Both the position numbers and the translations under genes were made by a program. From assembly GCA_017960525.1 (NCBI GenBank), contig JAGCZA010000067.1, positions 1 through 64,000 of the forward strand: a stretch of 64,000 nucleotides of DNA, in the 5' to 3' direction. The number at the start of each line of letters is the position of its first letter. Position 1 is the stretch's first letter. A model generated the notes under the pieces. It saw only the letters and a list, made by a program, of their open reading frames with translations, was not told the origin of the DNA and ran no database searches. The DNA is from Prevotella sp. Its GTDB lineage: Bacteria; Bacteroidota; Bacteroidia; Bacteroidales; Bacteroidaceae. Positions 54,150-63,541 of this stretch are shown here, piece by piece.

Positions 54150-57053
54150 ATGAAGAGAATCATTTCTGTTTTCGCAACACTCTGGACGGCATTGGTACTT
54201 TCGGCACAGACCCTGAATGTGCAAGTGGAAAACGTCACCTACATGATTCCTGCCGAACAGGCGGGCGACATGGTCTATGAGAACGGCACCACCCTCACCA
54301 TCCTCAACAAGGTCTTCAACTTGAGCGACATCACCCAAATCTATATCGACGGCACGGCGGTCGAGGACAACACCGTCGCCGTCGTCTATAGCGAGGGCCA
54401 CGCCGAGATTACCGTTGCCGGCAACATTGCACAACACCTTACCATCGCCACCAGCGGTGCCCACGTGAGCATCGACCAGTCGTCCGACGTGGACGAGGAG
54501 ATTACCTACACCCTGAGTGGCGAGGCCCCCGACGGCGAGTTCTACATGACCGGCTCCTACAAGGCCACCGTCGAGTTGGTGGGGCTCACGCTCACCAACC
54601 AGAACCCCGTCTATAGCGGGGCCGCCATCAACCTGATGGACGGGAAGCGCGTGGCGTTGAGCGTGAAGAAAGACACCGAGAACACCGTCGCCGACGCCGC
54701 CACAGGCTCCCAGAAGGCCGCCATCTATTGCAAGGGCCACCTGGAATTGAAGGGCAAGGGCACGCTCAACGTCTACGGCCACCTGGCCCACGCCATCAAG
54801 AGCGCCGAGTATATGAGCCTGAAAAACGCCACCATCAATGTGCTGGAGGCCGTGAAGGACGGCATTTCCTGCGACGAGTATTTCCTGATGGAGAGCGGCT
54901 CGTTGACCGTCGGCGGTACTGGCGACGATGCGATTCAGGTGGACATCGACGGCTCGGCCCCGACCGGCGAACTGGCCGACCACGAAAACGAGGATAGCGG
55001 CAACATCTACATTCTCGACGGCACGATGGACCTCACCGTCACCGCAAATGGCGCCAAGGGCCTGAAAGCGGCTGGCGACGTGAACATCAGCGGCGGCAAG
55101 GTGACCGTCAACCAGACGGGAAGCATCGTGGCCGACACCGACCTGAGTTATCCCACCAGCATCAAGGCCGACGGCAATATTGCCATAACTGGCGGCACCA
55201 TCACCATCAACAACACCGCCGACGGGGGCAAGGGCATTAGTGCCGACGGCACCGTCACCATCGACGAGAGTGCCGGCACCACCGTTGTCGACATCACGGC
55301 CAATGGCAAGGGCGGTACGGCCGAGACCGCCTCGTCGGACGAGGAACCCGTTGTGACCACCTCGTACAAAGTCTATGTCACTCTGCCCGTTGGCGGTCAG
55401 GGCGGAACTGGAGGGCCTGGCGGCGGCAATGCCTGGAGCACGGTCTATCTCTACAAGAGCGACGGCACGCTGGTCCAGCAACTCACATCGACGGTCACCA
55501 AGTCGAGCACCACGTTCTACTACTACGACTTCAAGTTCAGCGATAGCGGCACCTACTATTTCAAGTCGGCCAACTACAACTCGCGTGGCACCACTTACAC
55601 CATCAAGTCGGAGAACTTCAGCGGCCCCACCACGGGTAGCGACATCTACTACCAAATCACCAATAGTTACACCACCAGCGGCTCGACCCGCACCTACAAG
55701 TTGACCAACGTCACCTCGACCTATAGCGGCTCCAGCGAGACCTCTGAGGAGAGCGGCACTGGCTACAACGCCATTGGCCTGAAGGCCGACGGCAACCTGA
55801 CCATTGCCGCAGGAACCATTAGCATCGGGAATAGCGGCCAGATGAGCAAGAGCATCAAGGCGAAGGGCACCGTCACCATCGACGGAGGCACCATCACGCT
55901 CACGCCCAGCGGCCAGATGCTCGTCATCAACAACGACGCCTCCTATAGTTCTGGCGTGAAAGCCGTCGATTTCGTCCAGAACGACGGTACGCTCACCATC
56001 AACGCCTCGGGGCAGGCCGGCCGTGGTGTCTCTGCCACCAACATCACCACCAATGGCGGCACGCTCAAGATTACCAATAGCGGGGAGGGCGTCAAGGGTA
56101 GCACCGACGACTATACGGCCAAGGCCCTGATTGCCGACACCAGCGTCAAACTCAATGGCGGCACTATCACCATCACCATCAGCGGTACGGGCGGAAAGGG
56201 CATCAAGAGTAAGGGCACTTACACCCAAGGCACCGCCGACGGCAATGGCCCGACCCTGACCGTCACCACTACTGGCTCGAAACTCAACGCCTCTTCCGGC
56301 GGCGGCTGGGGTGGCCAGACCAGCGGCGGAGGCTCGGCCAAGGGCATTAAGGTGCAGGGCACCATCACCATCTATGGCGGCACTACCGAGGTTTACACCT
56401 CTACCGACGGCGCCGAGGGCCTGGAGTCGAAGACCAAGAGCGCGACGAGCATCGTCGTCAAGGGCGGCCAGCACTACTTCAAGTGCTACGACGATTGCAT
56501 CAACTCGGCTGGAAGCATCGTCTTCGACGGTGGCGCCACCGTGTGCTATAGCAATGGCAACGATGCTATTGATAGCAACTACGGCCAGTCTGGTGCCATC
56601 ACCATCGGCAACGGGGCGGCGTTTGCCTTCACCACCAGGGGAGCGCCCGAGGAAGGCTTCGATTGCGACAACAATAGTTACATCAAGATTTCAGGAACGG
56701 GCTACGGCATCAGCGCAGGCGCCTCGCAAGGTGGCGGCTGGGGAGGTAGTAGTAGCACCATCAGCAATGCGGCCCAGGGCTACTATTTCAGCACCAGTTC
56801 CATCAGTTACCAGAGCGGCCGCTACTATACCTTGGCCGACGCTTCGGGCAACAACCTCGTCACCTATTCGTTCCCAGCCTCGTGTAGTAGTTCGCTGGCC
56901 CTCTTCACCGCCAAGGGAATGGTGAAGGGCAGCACCTACAACGTGAAGTACAACTCCACGGCTCCCACCGATGCCACCACCGCCTGGCACGGCCTCTACT
57001 TGGGTTCGTCGCACAAGGGAACCACCACCGTCACCTCCTTTACGGCACAATAG
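54150..57053 (+). CDS. Secreted repeat-rich beta-helix protein (Cthe_2159-like carbohydrate-binding)
   Basis: From the ATG at 54150 the protein is 967 residues, with a signal peptide (about 1-19) and then long runs of short beta-strand repeats: GKGTLNVYGHLAHAIKSAEY, DGISCDEYFLMESGSLTV, GDDAIQVDIDG and SGGKVTVNQTGS early, and related GGTITI/GGTLKI units repeated at about 300-800. The pattern of KGIKAxGxVTIxGGT and DDxIxxxGSIxFDGG fits the parallel beta-helix Cthe_2159 family, which binds polygalacturonate-like sugars with calcium. An Asp-rich helix edge is visible. Binding of pectin is an inference, but it fits the pectinase genes elsewhere. A Gly-Ser-rich linker occurs at about 712-725. It has its own promoter and terminator. 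Confidence 0.78.
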   Translation: MKRIISVFATLWTALVLSAQTLNVQVENVTYMIPAEQAGDMVYENGTTLTILNKVFNLSDITQIYIDGTAVEDNTVAVVYSEGHAEITVAGNIAQHLTIATSGAHVSIDQSSDVDEEITYTLSGEAPDGEFYMTGSYKATVELVGLTLTNQNPVYSGAAINLMDGKRVALSVKKDTENTVADAATGSQKAAIYCKGHLELKGKGTLNVYGHLAHAIKSAEYMSLKNATINVLEAVKDGISCDEYFLMESGSLTVGGTGDDAIQVDIDGSAPTGELADHENEDSGNIYILDGTMDLTVTANGAKGLKAAGDVNISGGKVTVNQTGSIVADTDLSYPTSIKADGNIAITGGTITINNTADGGKGISADGTVTIDESAGTTVVDITANGKGGTAETASSDEEPVVTTSYKVYVTLPVGGQGGTGGPGGGNAWSTVYLYKSDGTLVQQLTSTVTKSSTTFYYYDFKFSDSGTYYFKSANYNSRGTTYTIKSENFSGPTTGSDIYYQITNSYTTSGSTRTYKLTNVTSTYSGSSETSEESGTGYNAIGLKADGNLTIAAGTISIGNSGQMSKSIKAKGTVTIDGGTITLTPSGQMLVINNDASYSSGVKAVDFVQNDGTLTINASGQAGRGVSATNITTNGGTLKITNSGEGVKGSTDDYTAKALIADTSVKLNGGTITITISGTGGKGIKSKGTYTQGTADGNGPTLTVTTTGSKLNASSGGGWGGQTSGGGSAKGIKVQGTITIYGGTTEVYTSTDGAEGLESKTKSATSIVVKGGQHYFKCYDDCINSAGSIVFDGGATVCYSNGNDAIDSNYGQSGAITIGNGAAFAFTTRGAPEEGFDCDNNSYIKISGTGYGISAGASQGGGWGGSSSTISNAAQGYYFSTSSISYQSGRYYTLADASGNNLVTYSFPASCSSSLALFTAKGMVKGSTYNVKYNSTAPTDATTAWHGLYLGSSHKGTTTVTSFTAQ

Positions 57054-57089
57054 AGAAAGGGGAACAATAGCCTTCCCCTGCCATCAAAT

Positions 57090-57120
57090 AGCCCTCAGGC
57101 CTGAACACCTGGGGGCTTTT
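57090..57120 (+). terminator. Rho-independent terminator after the beta-helix gene
   Basis: AGCCCTCAGG (57090-57099) pairs with CCTGGGGGCT (57108-57117), with one G-T pair, and TTT follows. Confidence 0.85.
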
Positions 57121-57175
57121 GGTGTGTGTACGGTTAAAAATTGCTTAAATCTTTGTTCAGTAGCGGAAATATTAG

Positions 57176-57183
57176 TACCTTTG
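57176..57183 (+). promoter_or_regulatory. Bacteroidales -7 box for gyrA
   Basis: TACCTTTG lies 115 bases before the GTG start of gyrA, giving a leader that contains a heptamer array. Confidence 0.6.
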
Positions 57184-57263
57184 TACGCTGAAATGAAAGG
57201 GCTGAATTGCAATAGCGGCCATTATAAGTGCCTCTACGGCGATTTTCCGTGCAAAGCCCAATC

Positions 57264-57292
57264 GTAAATTGTAAATTGGTAAATTGTAAATT
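57264..57292 (+). repeat. Heptamer array in the gyrA leader
   Basis: GTAAATT occurs four times (57264, 57271, 57279 and 57286), with one extra G between the second and third units. It ends six bases before the start codon. Confidence 0.85.
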
Positions 57293-57298
57293 AGCAAA

Positions 57299-59893
57299 GT
57301 GGATCAGACGTTTGACAACGACAGGATTTTGAAAATTAACATCGAGGAGGAGATGAAGTCCTCGTACATCGACTATTCGATGTCGGTGATTGTGGCTCGT
57401 GCCCTGCCCGATGTTCGTGACGGATTCAAGCCTGTGCACCGCCGTATTCTCTACGGTATGCTGGGCATAGGCAACACCAGCGACAAGCCGCACAAGAAGT
57501 GCGCCCGCGTGGTGGGCGAGGTGCTGGGTAAGTACCACCCCCACGGCGATAGTTCGGTCTATGGCGCACTGGTGCGCATGGGCCAGGAGTGGAATATGCG
57601 CTATATGCTGGTTGACGGACAAGGAAACTTCGGTAGCGTCGATGGTGACGCACCGGCCGCCATGCGATATACCGAGTGCCGCCTCTCGAAGATGGGCGAG
57701 CACATCATGGACGACCTGGACAAGGACACCGTCGATATGGACCCCAACTTCGACAACACCCTCACAGAGCCGAGCGTGATGCCGACAAAGGTGCCAAACC
57801 TGCTGGTGAATGGTGGCAACGGTATCGCCGTGGGTATGGCCACCAATATGCCCACCCACAACCTGGGTGAGGTGATTGACGGTTGTTGCGCCTATATCGA
57901 CAACCCCGAGATTGACACCGACGGGCTGATGCAATACATTCCAGGCCCCGACTTCCCAACGGGAGCATACATTTATGGCCTTCAGGGTGTGCGCGATGCT
58001 TACGAGACCGGTCGCGGACGCATCGTGATGAGGGCCAAGGCCGAGATTGAGGCTGGCGAGACCCACGACAAGATTGTGGTGAACGAATTGCCTTACGGCG
58101 TGAACAAGGCCGAATTGGTGTCGTACATCGCCGACCTGGCCAACCAACACAAGATAGAGGGCATTGCCAATGTGAACGACGAGAGCGGTCGTCAGGGTAT
58201 GCGCATCGTGGTAGATTGCAAGCGCGATGCTAACGCCAATGTGATATTGAACAAATTGTTCAAGATGACGGCCCTACAAAGTTCATTCTCAGTCAATAAC
58301 ATTGCACTGGTGCCTATCAAGACGGGCGATGGCGTGCGTCTTCGTCCGAGGCTCCTGAACTTGCGCGATTGCATTCGATACTTCATCGACCATCGTCACG
58401 AGGTGACCATTCGTCGCACCCAGTACGACCTGAAGAAGGCACAGGAGCGTGCCCATATTCTGGAGGGCCTGATTATTGCCGTGAACAACATCGACGAGGT
58501 GGTGCACATCATCCGCCAGTCGGCCACCCCCAGCGATGCCCAGCGCAACCTGGAGAAGCGTTTCGACCTGGACGAGCCCCAGTCGAAGGCCATTGTCGAT
58601 ATGCGCCTCTCGCAACTCACCGGCTTGCGTGTCGACCAGTTGCACCAGGAGTACGACGACCTGATGAAACTCATTGCCGACTTGCAGGAAATACTCGACA
58701 ACCCCGAGCGTTGCAAGGAGGTGATGAAGCAGGACTTGCTGGAAGTGAAGGAGAAATACGGCGACGAGCGTCGCACGGAGATTATCCCCTTCGACCACGA
58801 GTTCAATGCCGAAGACTTCTATCCCGACGATCCCGTGGTCATCACCCTCTCGCACATGGGCTACATCAAGCGCACGCCGTTGAACGATTTCCATACCCAG
58901 GGCAGGGGAGGCTTAGGCTCAAAAGGTGCCCGCCATCGCGACAACGACTTCACCGAGTATATCTATCCCGCCACGATGCACAACACGTTGCTCTTCTTCA
59001 CCAAGAAGGGGCGTTGCTATTGGCAGAAGTGCTACGAGATTCCCGAGGGCGACAAGAACTCGAAGGGCCGCGCTATTCAGAACATGCTCAACATCGAGGC
59101 CGACGATGCCATCAATGCCGTGTTGCGCATCAAGAAGTTCGACGACGAGGAGTTCCTCAAGAGCCACTACGTGCTCTTCGCCACCAAGCAGGGCCTGCTC
59201 AAGAAGACCCGTCTTGATGCCTATCGTCACCAGCGTGCCATCGGTGTGAAGGCTCTGCTCATCAACGACGACGACGAGGTGGTGAGCGTGCGTCTGACCA
59301 ATGGCGAGAACGAGATTGTGATGGCCAACCGCAACGGTCGTGCCGTGCGCTTCAACGAGAGCGAGGTGCGTAGCATGGGTCGTGTGGCTACCGGTGTGAC
59401 TGGTATGAAACTGGACGGTGGCGACGACGAGGTGGTTGGAATGGTGTGCGTGAACGATCCGCAGACGGAGACCATCATGGTGGTTAGTGAGAACGGCTAC
59501 GGCAAGCGTTCCGACATTGAGGACTACCGCAAGACCCACCGTGCCACAATGGGCGTGAGAACGCTCAACATCACGGAGAAGACCGGCCGTCTGGTGGCCA
59601 TCAAGGTGGTAACCGACGAGAACGACCTGATGATTATCAACAAGAGTGGTGTGCTCATCCGCCTGAATGTCTCCGAGGTTCGCGTGATGGGACGTGCCAC
59701 CCAGGGTGTGAGACTCATCAACTTGGCCAAGAAGAACGACTCCATCGCCAGCGTTTGCAAGGTGCAAAAAGCCACCGAGGAGGAACTGGCAGAGGAACAG
59801 GAGGAAGCCTTGGAGGCAGAGAATGAAGCAATGTCGGCCGAAACTACCAACGACGGCACGGAGCCGCCAATGGTGGAATTAGGCGAAGAATAA
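57299..59893 (+). CDS. gyrA: DNA gyrase subunit A
   Basis: The 864-residue protein has the winged-helix breakage-reunion domain with catalytic Tyr124 ([12 protein letters not shown]), the tower and coiled coil, and C-terminal beta-pinwheel blades (with a GyrA box-like [10 protein letters not shown]). The tail is acidic ([15 protein letters not shown]), usual for GyrA. It introduces negative supercoils together with GyrB. The quinolone-determining segment reads [15 protein letters not shown], with Ser at E. coli position 83 and Gly at 87. The start is GTG, with no good ATG nearby. The gene opens a run of tightly spaced genes. Confidence 0.97.
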   Translation: MDQTFDNDRILKINIEEEMKSSYIDYSMSVIVARALPDVRDGFKPVHRRILYGMLGIGNTSDKPHKKCARVVGEVLGKYHPHGDSSVYGALVRMGQEWNMRYMLVDGQGNFGSVDGDAPAAMRYTECRLSKMGEHIMDDLDKDTVDMDPNFDNTLTEPSVMPTKVPNLLVNGGNGIAVGMATNMPTHNLGEVIDGCCAYIDNPEIDTDGLMQYIPGPDFPTGAYIYGLQGVRDAYETGRGRIVMRAKAEIEAGETHDKIVVNELPYGVNKAELVSYIADLANQHKIEGIANVNDESGRQGMRIVVDCKRDANANVILNKLFKMTALQSSFSVNNIALVPIKTGDGVRLRPRLLNLRDCIRYFIDHRHEVTIRRTQYDLKKAQERAHILEGLIIAVNNIDEVVHIIRQSATPSDAQRNLEKRFDLDEPQSKAIVDMRLSQLTGLRVDQLHQEYDDLMKLIADLQEILDNPERCKEVMKQDLLEVKEKYGDERRTEIIPFDHEFNAEDFYPDDPVVITLSHMGYIKRTPLNDFHTQGRGGLGSKGARHRDNDFTEYIYPATMHNTLLFFTKKGRCYWQKCYEIPEGDKNSKGRAIQNMLNIEADDAINAVLRIKKFDDEEFLKSHYVLFATKQGLLKKTRLDAYRHQRAIGVKALLINDDDEVVSVRLTNGENEIVMANRNGRAVRFNESEVRSMGRVATGVTGMKLDGGDDEVVGMVCVNDPQTETIMVVSENGYGKRSDIEDYRKTHRATMGVRTLNITEKTGRLVAIKVVTDENDLMIINKSGVLIRLNVSEVRVMGRATQGVRLINLAKKNDSIASVCKVQKATEEELAEEQEEALEAENEAMSAETTNDGTEPPMVELGEE

Positions 59894-59927
59894 ATAATGG
59901 AAAATAATGTTTAAAACTAACTAAACT

Positions 59928-61184
59928 ATGAAAATGAAAAGATTTATGATGTGGGCCCTGATGGCAGCCACTGCCACCACGACCTTTGCACAGGAAGCCA
60001 CCGTCAAGGAGGCTAAGAAACTGCTTGGTAAAAGCGACTTTGATGCCGCAGCCAAAATGCTGGCACCCGCTCTCACCTCGAATGAGACGCTCGACAAAGC
60101 CGCAGCATGGAATTTGCAGTCGGAGATTATGTATAACAAGTACACCACCATCTCTGCCAAACAGATGGAGAACCAGGTGAAGAAGATTGACGAGAGCACC
60201 GACACTATGGGTATGTATAAGGCTGCCGTTGCAGCTTGGGAAGCTGTGCTCAAATGCGACGAGTTCGACCAGTTGCCCGATGCTAAAGGCAAGGTGAAGA
60301 TGAAGTACCGCTCACCCGCTCAGACCAAGTACAAGAACTTTGGTGTGACGCTGGTTCAGGCAGGACAATTCTTCTACCAGAAGAAGGACAACAAGAATGC
60401 CATCGATGCTTGGAAGAAATATCTCGAAATGAAGCAGACCAGCATCTTCAAGGAAGTGGCCGACTTCCCCAAGGATTCCTTCTACGATGACATCGTTTAC
60501 TATGTGGCTTTCTTGGCTTATCAGGAGAAGGACTACCCCAACGCCGTAAAATATGCAAGCCAACTTGCCGCCGTTCCTGGCAAGGAAGACGAGGCCAATG
60601 AGATTCTGCTTTTCGCCAAGAGGGAGACCCTGAAGTCGAAGGCCGATTCGTTGGAGTATGTCGATATGGTGAAGAAGATTCACAGGGCTAATCCCGAAAG
60701 CGAGCGCTACTTCAACCTCTTGGTGGAGTACTACAACAGCGTTTCCCCCGCCGAAAAGCTGGCTTGGGTTGAAGAAGAAATCTCCGTGGCTCCCCAGAAC
60801 AAGATGCCTTGGGCCATCAAGGGTGAGGCGATGATGAACTCTGATAAGTGGGACGAGGCTGTCGCTGCTTTCAAGAAAGCCATCGAAATTGACCCGGATT
60901 GGGTTCCTTGCCTCTTCAACACCGGCATCTGCCTCAACTCGAAGGCTATTGCCCTGAACGATCAGCTGATGGACAAGAAGACAATGGCTCTGACCAATGA
61001 GAATGCCGAAAAGGTGAAAAACGTGCTGCGCGAAGCTCTTATCTATTTGGAGAAAACCCGCGAGCTTGACCCCGACCAGTTGCAGACCAAGTGGGGCTAT
61101 CCGCTCTACCGCATCTACTACTCGCTGGGCAACAAGGAGAAGATGGCCGAACTGGAGGCCATTGACCCCACGCTGAAGAACTAA
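59928..61184 (+). CDS. Secreted TPR repeat protein
   Basis: The 418-residue protein has a signal peptide (1-22, ending TTFAQ) and a helical TPR-like fold with repeats at about 25-70, 120-165, 185-220 and 280-320 (including WDEAVAAFKKAIEIDPDW) and a final repeat region ending YRIYYSLGNKEKMAELE. It is probably periplasmic or outer-membrane associated. No enzymatic motif is seen. It lies 34 bases after gyrA and 8 bases before another TPR gene. Confidence 0.85.
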   Translation: MKMKRFMMWALMAATATTTFAQEATVKEAKKLLGKSDFDAAAKMLAPALTSNETLDKAAAWNLQSEIMYNKYTTISAKQMENQVKKIDESTDTMGMYKAAVAAWEAVLKCDEFDQLPDAKGKVKMKYRSPAQTKYKNFGVTLVQAGQFFYQKKDNKNAIDAWKKYLEMKQTSIFKEVADFPKDSFYDDIVYYVAFLAYQEKDYPNAVKYASQLAAVPGKEDEANEILLFAKRETLKSKADSLEYVDMVKKIHRANPESERYFNLLVEYYNSVSPAEKLAWVEEEISVAPQNKMPWAIKGEAMMNSDKWDEAVAAFKKAIEIDPDWVPCLFNTGICLNSKAIALNDQLMDKKTMALTNENAEKVKNVLREALIYLEKTRELDPDQLQTKWGYPLYRIYYSLGNKEKMAELEAIDPTLKN

Positions 61185-61192
61185 CAAAATAA

Positions 61193-62374
61193 ATGACAGA
61201 AGTGATACGTCTGACAGGAAACAGTATACGACTCCTGGCGTTATGCCTTCTGCTCGTATTGACGCCGTGCCTGGCCGACGCTCAAAAGAAAGAGTTGGGG
61301 CAGGCACGTGCGTTGATTAAGAGCGGCAAGTATGACGATGCTGACAAGATTGTTACCACGCTTCTGAAGAAACCCGAGAACAGGCGCGACAAGCGCATCT
61401 GGCAGGTGCTCTACGATGCTGTGCGGGGCAAATATGAGGTTGCCAACGAAAAACTCTACCTGAAGCAGAAATACGACACGGCGGCCTTCTTCAACCTTTT
61501 CAAGCAAATGGTCATCGTGGCAGAGACGCTCGACAGCCTCTCTCCCGACCAGCGCAAGAAACTATCGCAACAGCAAAACGCCTATAGGCCAAACCTGTTC
61601 AATGGCGGAATGTTTTTTATCAGGAAGTCGAAGTGGCAGGAGGCCTTCAATTTCTTTGAGACGTATATCGATGCCGCCAATCAGCCCCTGTTCGAGGGCT
61701 ATCACTATGACTCGCTCGACGCTCGTGTGCCGCAGGCGGCCTATTGGGCTACTTTCTGCGGCTACAAGATGAAAGACCCCGTGCTGACGTTGCGTCATCG
61801 CAACAGAGCACTACGCGACGCGTCGAAAGCCGATTTCACTCTACAATTTGTGGCCGAGGCCAGAAAGTGGCTCGACGACGATGAACTCTATCTAGCCACC
61901 TTGCAAGAGGGCTTCCGCCGTTTCCCAGAGTTCCACTATTTCTTCCCCCGCCTGATGGATGCCTACACCGATAAAGGGGAGTACGATCGTGCCTTGGCAG
62001 TGGCTGATAGCGCACTCGCCGTCAACGACACCAGCGAGTTGTTCCTCTTTGCCAAGTGCACCACATTGTTGCGTATGGAGCGCTTTGAAGAGAGCATCGA
62101 GTACGGCGAGAAGATTCTGGAGATAAACAACAATCTTCCAGAACCTTATTACAACATCGGAATGGCTTATACCAACCTGGCCGCTGGGTTGCAGGCGGAA
62201 GACGAGCGGGACAAGGCAAAGGAGGCCTACCAGAAGGCTCGCGGCTATATGGAGAACTATCGCGAAATGATGCCCGACGAGAAAGAGAAGTGGGCTCCGG
62301 CACTCTACCGCATCTATCTTAACCTGAACTTGGGTCGACAGTTTGATGAGATAGACCGTCTGTTAAACAATTGA
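61193..62374 (+). CDS. TPR repeat protein with signal peptide
   Basis: The 393-residue protein has a signal peptide (about 1-30, ending CLADAQ) and TPR repeats, including YDDADKIVTTLLKKPENR, WQEAFNFFETYIDAANQ and ESIEYGEKILEINNNLPEPY. The C-terminal ending (ALYRIYLNLNLGRQFDEID) resembles that of the preceding gene product, so they may be related by duplication. It starts 8 bases after that gene. The function is unknown. Confidence 0.83.
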   Translation: MTEVIRLTGNSIRLLALCLLLVLTPCLADAQKKELGQARALIKSGKYDDADKIVTTLLKKPENRRDKRIWQVLYDAVRGKYEVANEKLYLKQKYDTAAFFNLFKQMVIVAETLDSLSPDQRKKLSQQQNAYRPNLFNGGMFFIRKSKWQEAFNFFETYIDAANQPLFEGYHYDSLDARVPQAAYWATFCGYKMKDPVLTLRHRNRALRDASKADFTLQFVAEARKWLDDDELYLATLQEGFRRFPEFHYFFPRLMDAYTDKGEYDRALAVADSALAVNDTSELFLFAKCTTLLRMERFEESIEYGEKILEINNNLPEPYYNIGMAYTNLAAGLQAEDERDKAKEAYQKARGYMENYREMMPDEKEKWAPALYRIYLNLNLGRQFDEIDRLLNN

Positions 62375-62398
62375 ATCTTTTAATCTAAGACCTTAGTA

Positions 62399-63469
62399 GT
62401 GGCAAAGAATATTTGCATCGTTGCGGGCGCCCGCCCAAACTTTGTCAAGGTAGCCTCGCTCATTCGTGCCATAGAGCGTAATGACCAGGCCGACTATCAA
62501 TTGATTTATGCTGGCCGTGAGGATGACCCCACGCTTGAGCCATCGCTTTTCGCCGACTTGCAGATGCCTCGCCCCAATTGTTTCCTGGGCGTGGATAGTA
62601 GCAGCCTCAACGAAATTACGAGTCGCGTGATGGCCCAGTTCGACAACTATCTGGACAACCATCAAGTGGATGTCGTCATCGTCGTTGACGACCTTGCCTC
62701 TACGATGGCGGCTGCCATTGTGGCCAAGAAGCGCGGCCTGCCTCTGGCTCATCTTGTGGCAGGCACTCGTTCCTTCGATATGAAGATGCCAAAGGAGGTG
62801 AATCGTTTGGTCATCGACGCCCTTTCCGACTATCTTTTCACCGCTGGAACGAAGAGCAGCAGCGTGGCCCAGCGTGAGCAGGCCGACGGTTCGAACACCT
62901 ATATGGTGGGCAATATCCTGATGGACACGTTACGTTTCAACCACCAGCGATTCACGCGCCCTGAAGGCTTCACGCTTGAGCCGAAGGCCTATATGGTGTT
63001 TACCCTCAACCGTAAGGCCCTGATGGCCGACGGCGACAAGTTGCGCCAGTTGCTCACGGCTATGACCGAAAGTGCTGGCACCACGCCTATCATCGCCCCT
63101 TTGCGTGGCGAGGCCAGAAAGGTGGTGGAGGCACTTCATCTTCCTTCTTCCATCTTCCATCTTCAACCTTCCTTGTCCTATCTGGAGTTCGGTTGGCTGA
63201 CCGCCAACGCCTTAGGCATCATTACCGATAGCGGTAACGTGGCCGAGGAAGCCACCTTCAACGGTGTGCCGTGCATCACGCTCAATAGTTATACTGAGCA
63301 TCAGGAGACGGTGACCGTGGGTTCCAACGTTCTGGTGGGTGAAGATGCCGACAAACTCTCACAGGAAGTGCGTCGTATGGTGAGCGGCGAATGGAAGCAT
63401 TGCGCATTGCCCGACCGCTGGGATGGCCGCACCGCCGAGCGCATCGTCCAGATTCTCGTGGGGCAGTAA
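62399..63469 (+). CDS. WecB-like UDP-GlcNAc 2-epimerase fold protein with altered catalytic residues
   Basis: The 356-residue protein begins at a GTG (VAKNICIVAGARPNFVKVASL), the start typical of the non-hydrolysing UDP-GlcNAc 2-epimerase fold (GARPNxxK). However, HVEAGLRS of the family is HLVAGTRS here, so the Glu equivalent to E. coli Glu117 is Val. The HRREN-like motif is LNRKAL, so His213 is Asn. The PxE..NR segment is kept (MPKEVNRLVID). The second half keeps GIITDSGNVAEEATFNGVPCITLN. The reaction may thus differ or be lost. Residues 247-258 are encoded by a heptamer array. A sugar nucleotidyltransferase gene follows, suggesting a role in sugar-nucleotide metabolism. Confidence 0.75.
   Translation: MAKNICIVAGARPNFVKVASLIRAIERNDQADYQLIYAGREDDPTLEPSLFADLQMPRPNCFLGVDSSSLNEITSRVMAQFDNYLDNHQVDVVIVVDDLASTMAAAIVAKKRGLPLAHLVAGTRSFDMKMPKEVNRLVIDALSDYLFTAGTKSSSVAQREQADGSNTYMVGNILMDTLRFNHQRFTRPEGFTLEPKAYMVFTLNRKALMADGDKLRQLLTAMTESAGTTPIIAPLRGEARKVVEALHLPSSIFHLQPSLSYLEFGWLTANALGIITDSGNVAEEATFNGVPCITLNSYTEHQETVTVGSNVLVGEDADKLSQEVRRMVSGEWKHCALPDRWDGRTAERIVQILVGQ
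63137..63171 (+). repeat. Tandem heptamer array inside the WecB-like gene
   Basis: Five units read CATCTTC, CTTCTTC, CATCTTC, CATCTTC, AACCTTC. They encode part of the segment LPSSIFHLQPS, in frame with the rest of the protein. Confidence 0.82.
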
Positions 63470-63479
63470 GTTCCTTCCC

Positions 63480-63528
63480 TTTTCACCTTTTACTCTCCAC
63501 TTTTCACTCTTCACTATACACTCTTCAC
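63480..63528 (+). repeat. Heptamer array ahead of the nucleotidyltransferase gene
   Basis: Seven units with consensus TYTTCAC read TTTTCAC, CTTTTAC, TCTCCAC, TTTTCAC, TCTTCAC, TATACAC, TCTTCAC. They fill most of the 72-base gap between the two genes. Confidence 0.88.
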
Positions 63529-63541
63529 GAGCGAAGCGTTT

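Noticed and set aside
53946..56474. An 842-codon open frame on the reverse strand across the beta-helix gene
   Set aside because: It is Gly/Ala/Val-rich with no domain and runs antisense to a protein with signal peptide and clear family repeats. It arises from the strong codon bias of the sense gene.
57378..57440. Possible quinolone-resistance change in gyrA (Gly at the position of E. coli Asp87)
   Set aside because: The Ser at the main resistance position is intact, and Gly at 87 is probably the natural residue in this lineage.
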